From Spirochaetaceae bacterium UBA4077 (GTDB taxonomy: Bacteria; Spirochaetota; Spirochaetia; Treponematales; Rectinemataceae), in contig DFYR01000065.1 in NCBI GenBank assembly GCA_002383375.1, positions 1-27,588 of the forward strand: a DNA stretch of 27,588 bases, read 5' to 3'. Of this stretch, positions 22,412 through 27,588 are shown in pieces (position 1 is the stretch's first letter; the number at the start of each line of letters is the position of its first letter). A program made the position numbers and the translations under genes. The notes below the pieces were generated by a model, which did no database searches, was not told the DNA's origin, and worked only from the letters and a program-made list of their open reading frames with translations.

Positions 22412-23064
22412 TGGATAGAGAAAAAAGCCTGAAGCAGGAGGCCGAGGATCCCCGAAACCTTCAAGCCCTGCGGGACCAGGCATTGGATCGTATAACCGAC
22501 GCCTTCGCCAATAACACCTTGAGTCTTGAAGAATACGAGCTAAAAGCCGAGCTGATTCAAAAAGCGAGGCTTGTATCGGAGATACGGGAACAGATTGCAG
22601 ATCTGCCTCGCCCAGCAGCCCGGCAGGCTGAAAGCCCCGCGGCAAGAGCCGATGCCAGGCCTTCCAGGACCTTTCGACCAATCCCCGCAGGGCTCGATCT
22701 CATTCCCGTGGAGGAAAAGACCGGTTCACCCGAGTTCTCTCTCTGTATCATGGGCGACAGAAAGCTCGCTGGCGACTGGCTCAACGCCGACCAGGCTACA
22801 TCCTTCACTCTCATGGGAAGCACTACCCTCGACCTGCGGAATACGGTTCTGCCCCCAGGCAGGTTAAAAATCGACGCCATGGCGATCATGGGCGAGATCC
22901 AGATCATCGTTCCCCCAGGTTTGCCGGTAAAGATGTCGGCCTTTCCCTTTATGGGCGAAGCCACAGTAAAAGGCTCGGTGGAACAGCGCATCGTGCCGGG
23001 CATGCCCTGGGTGGATGTCTCGGGCATTGCCCTTATGGGCTCGATCGTGGTCAAATCTTTGTAG
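22411..23064 (+). CDS. DUF1707 domain protein with LiaF-like C-terminal domain
   Basis: The 217-residue protein has an N-terminal DUF1707/SHOCT-like helical part (residues about 15-65, ALDRITDAFANNTLSLEEYE) and a proline/alanine linker. The C-terminal beta-helix-like domain repeats the M-G pattern (CIMGDRK, TLMGSTT, AIMGEIQ, PFMGEAT, ALMGSIV), as in LiaF/YvqF envelope-stress proteins. Unlike LiaF it has no transmembrane helices and no signal peptide, so it may act in the cytoplasm or at the membrane face. I chose ATG 22411 over TTG 22408 because AAGGAG lies six bases upstream and its A is the last base of the pyrH stop (TGATG). Confidence 0.8.
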   Translation: MDREKSLKQEAEDPRNLQALRDQALDRITDAFANNTLSLEEYELKAELIQKARLVSEIREQIADLPRPAARQAESPAARADARPSRTFRPIPAGLDLIPVEEKTGSPEFSLCIMGDRKLAGDWLNADQATSFTLMGSTTLDLRNTVLPPGRLKIDAMAIMGEIQIIVPPGLPVKMSAFPFMGEATVKGSVEQRIVPGMPWVDVSGIALMGSIVVKSL

Positions 23065-23211
23065 ACAGGATAACGGTAAAAACTGGATTAACAGGTTTAT
23101 TGTATATATAAAAAATAGAAATAACTCATTTCTTCTTTACTCAACTAATTTCTTATCGATCCTGTAAAATCCCGGTACCGTGTCTAATCGAGATTTATAT
23201 ACACATCCAGT
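23065..23211. other. AT-rich convergent spacer between LiaF-like and GH63-like genes
   Basis: The 147-base spacer between two convergent genes is much richer in A and T than its surroundings and has no open frame of note. ACAGGAT (23065-23071) and ATCCTGT (23160-23166) are complementary and could pair across it. ACGGTA and TACCGT lie just inside each. No compact stem with a T-run is visible, so termination of either gene is not explained. Confidence 0.4.
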
Positions 23212-24654
23212 TCAAATTTTGTCGATCAGCATTGAGCACTTGCCCGAAGGTATTGGCAGGGTCTTTTTCTTCTTGTTCAGCACATTGATGGTAAAATAGT
23301 AGAGCTTTTCGCTCTCCATGTGGATTTCCCAGCCTCGCCCCGACTTGGAAGAGAGGATGGTGACCATGTTGCGCTTGAGCGAGAGATTCTCGATGCCCAT
23401 GATCTCCAGGTTGGGGATGATCCAGTCAACGGTCTTGCGGGGCAGGGAGGCATAGAGTCCGAGGATATTCTCGATCATCAGGGTGACCGAGGCTAGCCCG
23501 TTGAAGGGCAGATAGTGGGGGTAGGGCCATTCGGGATGACCCTCCCAGACTGCCTTGCCTTCGGCTTGGGGCTGGTAGGCTCCCCAAACGATGGGTTTAT
23601 AGTCTTTCTGGTGTCCCTCCGGCGCCGAGGCGTGCATGGAATCGAGAATGAAATAGAGGTGCCTGATGGCGCAGTCTCGAGCGAATTCGTAAAAATTGTA
23701 CTTCTCCAAGCCCTTGATCACCATGAAGCTAAAGGCGGTGATTACCGAGCCCCTGTAGCCGCCGCCCTTGCGGTCGAAGGCTGGATGGTCCGCCGAGAGA
23801 GTGGGAAAAGGATTCTCCAAGCCGAAACAGGCGGGGTCCTTGAGTTTGGCGATAAGCTTTTCGGCCCTTTCTTCGTTGGGGATCTCGGCCAGCAGGAGCC
23901 AGTAAGAGCCGATAGTCTTGTTCTTGACCTGGCGCTCCGCCTCGTCAAGGTCGTAGTAGAAGCCCTCCTCGAAATTCCACATCTTGCCGTTGATCCGTGT
24001 CTTGAGGGAGAAATAATCCCGCTTAAAGAGGAAGGACACGTCCTTGTCGTTGAGAATGTCCCCCAGGGCGGAGATGTAGAGGGCGTTCATCGCCATGACT
24101 GCGTTAAAATCCACCATGTAGCGGGCTTCGCCCCTGGGGGAGTTGGACATGCCTGTGGAGGTCGCGGGTGTTGCATACAGGCCATTTTCCCGCTTGAAAT
24201 TTTTCTCCAGCCAGTAGTACTGCTTTTTGAGTACGGGCATGATGTCTTTGACCCGCTTTTTGTTGGCAGTCTTATGGTAAAGGTTGTACTCGGCCCAGGC
24301 GAAGAGGGGCAGCACAAGGCCTTCGGGATTCTCCGGGTCTTCTATGGGCTTGCCGCTCTGTATGTCGTAGCTCGCCCGGATGGCGCCGCTCTCTTCCTGC
24401 ATGCTGTAGAGGGCATCAAGGCCGTTGGAGGCAGGGTATATGCGGTTGCTGTAAACCAGGAAAAATGAAGAAAAGACCTGCTCCATCACGTCCAGCACGG
24501 GGCGCTGAGGATAGTGAAAGAACTTGATCTTTTCGAAGGCAGTGCCTGCGCCGCCTGTTATCCAGCAATCCGATGCCCAGGCCCAGGTTCTATCATATAT
24601 CTCCACAAAATCCTGGTCATAAAAATGGATTCGTGGAAAGTCTTTCTTGTTCAA
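23212..24654 (-). CDS. GH63-like glycoside hydrolase (mannosylglycerate/trehalase-type (alpha/alpha)6 barrel)
   Basis: The 480-residue protein lacks a signal peptide and is probably cytoplasmic. Its features are those of GH63/GH37-type inverting alpha-glycosidases with an (alpha/alpha)6 barrel: DCWITGGAG near residue 28, the DFNAVMAMNALYISAL helix, GKMWNFEEGFYYDLD, and GGYRGSVITAFSFMVIKGLEKY, the equivalent of the YWRGxxW segment. A late GHPEWPYPHYLPFNGLASVTLMIENILGL follows. A substrate such as mannosyl- or glucosylglycerate or another small alpha-glycoside is an inference. The start is TTG 24654 with GAGGGG seven bases upstream; the first internal Met is about 55 residues in, after conserved-looking sequence. 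A strong promoter lies upstream. Confidence 0.75.
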   Translation of the reverse strand: MNKKDFPRIHFYDQDFVEIYDRTWAWASDCWITGGAGTAFEKIKFFHYPQRPVLDVMEQVFSSFFLVYSNRIYPASNGLDALYSMQEESGAIRASYDIQSGKPIEDPENPEGLVLPLFAWAEYNLYHKTANKKRVKDIMPVLKKQYYWLEKNFKRENGLYATPATSTGMSNSPRGEARYMVDFNAVMAMNALYISALGDILNDKDVSFLFKRDYFSLKTRINGKMWNFEEGFYYDLDEAERQVKNKTIGSYWLLLAEIPNEERAEKLIAKLKDPACFGLENPFPTLSADHPAFDRKGGGYRGSVITAFSFMVIKGLEKYNFYEFARDCAIRHLYFILDSMHASAPEGHQKDYKPIVWGAYQPQAEGKAVWEGHPEWPYPHYLPFNGLASVTLMIENILGLYASLPRKTVDWIIPNLEIMGIENLSLKRNMVTILSSKSGRGWEIHMESEKLYYFTINVLNKKKKTLPIPSGKCSMLIDKI

Positions 24655-24768
24655 GTACAGCCCCTCTCCCGGTCGATTCCTTGTGCCGCAGCGTCCCCGG
24701 GATCGGGCGCAGCTGTCCTTAAAGCATTATATAGCTCGAGCTTCGCTCTAAGAGTGTCGGAATTTTTT

Positions 24769-24797
24769 ACTATAATGATCTTCATTGCCTTTGTCAA
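24769..24797 (-). promoter_or_regulatory. Near-consensus sigma-70 promoter of the GH63-like gene
   Basis: The minus strand reads TTGACA (24797-24792), a 17-base spacer and TATAGT (24774-24769). This is the best promoter in the window. The start near 24762 leaves a leader of about 108 bases before the TTG start. The leader contains a second TATAAT-like hexamer (24731-24726) and a small GAGC-GAA-GCTC stem, which could have a regulatory role. Confidence 0.75.
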
Positions 24798-24818
24798 ATT
24801 TTATTGCCTATAGTCGCT

Positions 24819-26222
24819 TCACAGATCAGCTGTTTTCTTCCGTAGGCGCACTATACAATCGTCAAGTTCGGCTTCGCCCTTAACGATATCTTCCGCCAAG
24901 GCTCTGCAATCCGGAGCGCCACAGGCGCCGCAATCCAGGCCGGGCAGGCCGGCTGTCAACTCTTCTAACTTTTGGGCCATGGCCAGCGCCTTTTCCAGAT
25001 CCCTGTCCAGGACCATGACGGGCTTGGGCGGCAGTTCAGCGTCCCAGCCCAAGCCTTCGAGTTCTTCGCAGCCTGGCTGCAAGGCTCCAGCTCCGGTTGT
25101 TTCATCTAGGATACCTGAGCCTTGCTTTGTTCTCTGGTTGACTGATACAGCCTTGATCGCGGTTCTCGCCACATGAGGGTTGGCGACTACCATAGGACCT
25201 CCCACGCAGCCGCCGGGACAGGCTAAAGCCTCGATGTAGGGTATGTCGCCTAACTTTCCGTTGTCGATTTCTTCGAGGAGTGCGATCAGGTTGTCTATTC
25301 CGTCGACAGAAACCGCTCCAGGAACGTTGAGCGCTTCCAGTTCTCCGTCGGACCTAGCCCATCCAAAACCGCTACCCAGGCCTTCGATGCGTTTGAACAT
25401 TGGTTCTGTATCTAATTCGGAATATGATTTCAGTGCCGTCGCCTTCCTTTTTTGTATCGCTTTTTTAAGGGGAGAATAAATGTCCTGGAAGGAGAACACA
25501 GCATCTACTTCTGTTTTTTCGTAACCCAGGGGATTTCTTATCGCAGTGACTTTTGAGGTGCAGGGGCTTATGAAAAAGACGCCGATATGTAGCTGCTCCG
25601 CCGAAGTCATTCTCTGCCCCGCAACCGGATCATCGCCGGCTTCTGCCAGCTTGAGTATCAGCCTTTGGCGCAGTTCCTTGGCTGCAATCTCAAAAGGCGG
25701 CCGCAGATGCACCAGGTGTGGAATGAGGGAAGGAAAGCGCAGCTGCACGAGGCGCACAACCACAGGGCAGGCGCTGGAAATAGCAGGGCGCGGCCCGGCT
25801 TCTTTTAAATATTCCTTGGTCGCCATGCCCAAGCGGGCCGCGCCCCACGCAACGTCGAACACCTCGTCGAAACCGATATCGCGCAACGCCATGAACACAA
25901 GATCTGGAGACGTGTCCGCACCGAACTGACCATAGAGCGACGGGGCAGGAAGAGCGATTTTTATGTCGTAGCCTCCCATGACCGCAAGTGGATCGGATAT
26001 CCATTTCTTCGCGCCCTTGGGGCAGGTCCTAATGCATTCGCCGCAATCTATGCATCGCTCTTCAGCGATGTGCGCTTTTCCGTTCCTTACCCGGATTGCC
26101 TGTGTCGGACAACGCCTAACGCAGGTGGTGCAGCCTATGCATAGTTCTTTATCGAGATAGACCGAATGAAAAAAATTCGTCGCCTGCGCGCCGGTATGCA
26201 CCTCTACTTGAGGACCCATCAT
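24819..26222 (-). CDS. [FeFe]-hydrogenase-like iron-sulfur protein, putative sensory (HydS-like)
   Basis: The 467-residue protein begins with two 4Fe-4S motifs (C28-C31-C34-C38 and C57-C60-C63-C67). The [FeFe]-hydrogenase domain keeps the four cysteines that bind the H-cluster cubane: C152 in SSACPV, C221 in SPCTSK, and C335 and C339 in ACPGGCVGGP. The proton-transfer Cys before C152 is Ala151, as described for sensory HydS enzymes, and the Glu of the second motif is absent, so turnover should be slow. A C-terminal C431-C434-C439-C456 motif binds another cluster. It overlaps the ATPase gene by four bases (ATGA). A role in redox or H2 sensing rather than bulk H2 metabolism is inferred. Confidence 0.88.
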   Translation of the reverse strand: MMGPQVEVHTGAQATNFFHSVYLDKELCIGCTTCVRRCPTQAIRVRNGKAHIAEERCIDCGECIRTCPKGAKKWISDPLAVMGGYDIKIALPAPSLYGQFGADTSPDLVFMALRDIGFDEVFDVAWGAARLGMATKEYLKEAGPRPAISSACPVVVRLVQLRFPSLIPHLVHLRPPFEIAAKELRQRLILKLAEAGDDPVAGQRMTSAEQLHIGVFFISPCTSKVTAIRNPLGYEKTEVDAVFSFQDIYSPLKKAIQKRKATALKSYSELDTEPMFKRIEGLGSGFGWARSDGELEALNVPGAVSVDGIDNLIALLEEIDNGKLGDIPYIEALACPGGCVGGPMVVANPHVARTAIKAVSVNQRTKQGSGILDETTGAGALQPGCEELEGLGWDAELPPKPVMVLDRDLEKALAMAQKLEELTAGLPGLDCGACGAPDCRALAEDIVKGEAELDDCIVRLRKKTADL

Positions 26223-26647
26223 GAAGGCTCAGCCTTTGCCAGATTGAAAACAAGTACTACCCTGGTGCCTGCCCCCGGCTTTGAATCGACGTCCATGCTA
26301 TCGGCGTTTCTCTTCATGTTGGGCATGCCCATGCCAGCGCCGAAGCCCATGCTCCGCACTTCCTCGCTGGCGGTGGAATAGCCTTCGGTCATGGCCAATT
26401 CCAGGTCGGCGATGCCTGGGCCGTTGTCTTTGAATAATAGCTCGATTTTTTCAGGGCTGATTTCCAGCTCAGCCCCTCCGCCTCCACCATGGATGGCGAT
26501 ATTCATCTCGCCCTCGTACATGGCGATGGCGATCCGCTTGACAAGACCTGGGTCCAAGCCCAGACGCGAGAGAAAGCGCTTTGCTTCGGTAGAGGCCTTC
26601 CCCGCAGCGGAAAAATCCATGGAGGGAATCGTAAATTTAAGCTTCAC
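26219..26647 (-). CDS. RsbW/RsbT-like ATP-binding protein (anti-sigma factor kinase type)
   Basis: The 142-residue protein is a single HATPase_c (GHKL) domain without a histidine-kinase DHp part. The N-box EGEMNIAIH is at about 45-53, the G1 box DNGPGI at 74-79 and the G2 lid GFGAGMGMPNMKR at 101-113. This is the layout of serine kinases such as RsbW/RsbT and SpoIIAB. The start is GTG at 26647 with GAGG upstream, nine bases after the preceding stop. It is tightly coupled to the hydrogenase-like gene (ATGA overlap), so the two products probably form a signalling pair. No sigma factor or STAS antagonist is in the window, so the target is unknown. Confidence 0.85.
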   Translation of the reverse strand: MKLKFTIPSMDFSAAGKASTEAKRFLSRLGLDPGLVKRIAIAMYEGEMNIAIHGGGGGAELEISPEKIELLFKDNGPGIADLELAMTEGYSTASEEVRSMGFGAGMGMPNMKRNADSMDVDSKPGAGTRVVLVFNLAKAEPS

Positions 26648-26656
26648 CGGCAGCCT

Positions 26657-27016
26657 CTAATCGATTTCCCGCACGCCGCCCCCGCGCAAGCCCGCCTCGT
26701 ACAGTCTGCCGCAGGCAAGGAACATGGAGTACTTGGAGGTCATCATGGTCATGCCCATTTCCTTGGCCATCTCTATGAGGTCGGCTGTAGGTTTTTTGCC
26801 TCGCACGAAAACAATGACCTTTATATCCAAGAGGTCGGCAGTTCTGAGCGCCTGGGGATTCATGAGACCGGTCAGCAGGACAACCCTGTCCTTCACGAAG
26901 GCCATGACATCGCTCATGAGATCGGCTCCGCAGGCCGAATTGAGTTCCAGCCCCAGCTGCTCTTCCCCGGCGAATACCTTGGCATCGAGAATCCGTACAA
27001 TATCTTCAACTTTCAT
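26657..27016 (-). CDS. DRTGG domain protein
   Basis: This 119-residue protein matches stand-alone DRTGG-domain proteins that travel with hydrogenase-like and anti-sigma-like genes in anaerobes. Visible family features are the MKVEDIVRIL start, the ADLMSDVMAFVKDRVVLLTGL segment split by a turn, QALRTADLLDIKVIVFVRGKKP, and a late TSKYSMFLACGRLYEAGL. The domain is thought to bind ligands or regulate partners, but its function here is unknown. I chose ATG 27016 because GGAGGAA lies just upstream; the upstream in-frame Met at 27040 would add eight residues without a site. It lies between recR and the ATPase. Confidence 0.82.
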   Translation of the reverse strand: MKVEDIVRILDAKVFAGEEQLGLELNSACGADLMSDVMAFVKDRVVLLTGLMNPQALRTADLLDIKVIVFVRGKKPTADLIEMAKEMGMTMMTSKYSMFLACGRLYEAGLRGGGVREID

Positions 27017-27060
27017 TTTATTCCTCCACGGAGTCGGCAAAGCAGCGCAGTCTCCGGTAA

Positions 27061-27588
27061 TTACAGGGGCATCCTGCCTCTGAACGATCGGGCAAGGGTT
27101 AGCCTATCCGCGTATTCCAAATCCCCCCCCACGGGAATGCCCGTGGCGAGCCTGGTAACCCGCACGCCTTCCCGCTCGAGCACTTTGCGGATATACAGGG
27201 CTGTGGTATCCCCTTCGACGGTCGGGTTGGTCGCGAGCACGACCTCCTCCACCGGGATTTCGTGGTTTTCGGATACCGCGTCCCGGGAGCTTCCTTCGTT
27301 TCGTCCCTCCCGAACCCGCTGGACCAGCGACGCTATGCGCAACTTGTCAGGCCCGATCCCATCCAGGGGCGAGAGCAAGCCTCCCAGGACGTGATAGAGT
27401 CCCTTGTATTCCCTGGACGCTTCTATCGTAAGCACGTCCTGGGGCTGCTCCACCACGCAGATAGTGCGGCTGTCCCGGTCCAGGCCGGTACAGACCGCGC
27501 AGGGATCCACTTCTGTGTAGGATCCGCAGATGGAACAGAAATGGATTTCGCCCTGCAGCGAACCGATGCGTTCCGCCAGAGCCTGGGC
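27061..27588 (-). CDS. recR: Recombination protein RecR, N-terminus cut by window end
   Basis: RecR acts with RecO/RecF to load RecA at gaps. The visible 175 residues correspond to all but roughly the first 20-25 of a protein of about 198. The C4 zinc finger CSICGSYTEVDPCAVC is complete. The Toprim domain follows (ICVVEQPQDVLTIEA, YHVLGGLLSPLDGIGP) and then LATNPTVEGDTTALYI and GIPVGGDLEYADRLTLARS. The frame is open through base 27588. In many bacteria dnaX and ybaB precede recR, which would lie outside. Downstream, after a 44-base gap, it runs into the DRTGG-ATPase-hydrogenase module. Confidence 0.95.
   Translation of the reverse strand, partial: AQALAERIGSLQGEIHFCSICGSYTEVDPCAVCTGLDRDSRTICVVEQPQDVLTIEASREYKGLYHVLGGLLSPLDGIGPDKLRIASLVQRVREGRNEGSSRDAVSENHEIPVEEVVLATNPTVEGDTTALYIRKVLEREGVRVTRLATGIPVGGDLEYADRLTLARSFRGRMPL

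Noticed and set aside
24514..24813. 99-codon plus-strand ORF with a hydrophobic end
   Set aside because: It is antisense to the glycosidase 5' end and to its promoter, and has no recognisable domain.

Overview
The window looks like chromosomal DNA of a moderately GC-rich spirochaete (Spirochaetales/Treponemataceae-like). This is an inference from gene content. It carries an archaeal/spirochaete-type UMP kinase, an unusually long PRPP synthase, a secreted protein resembling the spirochaetal DUF6675 family, tandem long-chain acyl-CoA ligases, and a RecR with a linked sensory [FeFe]-hydrogenase cluster. I see no tRNA, rRNA, insertion sequence, prophage or CRISPR array.

Layout. (1) Positions 1-293 are AT-rich. 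They hold the 5' end of a TTG-start gene leaving the left edge, its likely promoter, and a possible remnant of an HTH antitoxin. (2) Positions 294-2794 (minus) are parA-parB plus an exported SRPBCC-like protein, coupled by two 8-nt GTG overlaps. (3) Positions 2958-5824 hold a stand-alone NifU C-terminal scaffold (+), a secreted DUF6675-like protein (-) and a Na/phosphate symporter-PhoU fusion (+). (4) Positions 6019-8018 (minus) are prs and a HAD phosphatase overlapping by GTGA, behind a TTGACA promoter. (5) Positions 8102-13437 (minus) are a mostly exported hydrolase cluster: DUF6305-like protein, M14/AstE-like amidohydrolase, gamma-glutamyltransferase, a second M14/AstE-like paralogue, and an orphan beta-sandwich ORF. 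A TTGACA-17-GATAAT promoter stands at its head. (6) Positions 13760-23064 (plus) are two tandem acyl-CoA ligases, a RocB-like M20 peptidase, an S41-like peptidase, a HAD phosphatase, UMP kinase and a DUF1707/LiaF-like protein. (7) Positions 23212-24654 (minus) are a GH63-like glycosidase with a near-consensus promoter. (8) Positions 24819-27588 (minus) are recR (cut by the window end), a DRTGG protein, an RsbW-like ATPase and an [FeFe]-hydrogenase-like sensor.

How they may work together. The 8.1-13.4 kb cluster fits release of amino acids from gamma-glutamyl or N-acyl conjugates in the periplasm or at the cell surface. The M20 and S41 proteins, with no export signals, could handle cytoplasmic peptides. 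The 24.8-27.0 kb cluster has the architecture expected of a redox or H2 sensor coupled to a serine-kinase/anti-sigma switch: the hydrogenase-like protein keeps the four H-cluster cysteines but has Ala in place of the proton-transfer Cys. The two least explained systems are the DUF6305/double-M14/GGT cluster and this hydrogenase-ATPase-DRTGG module next to recR.
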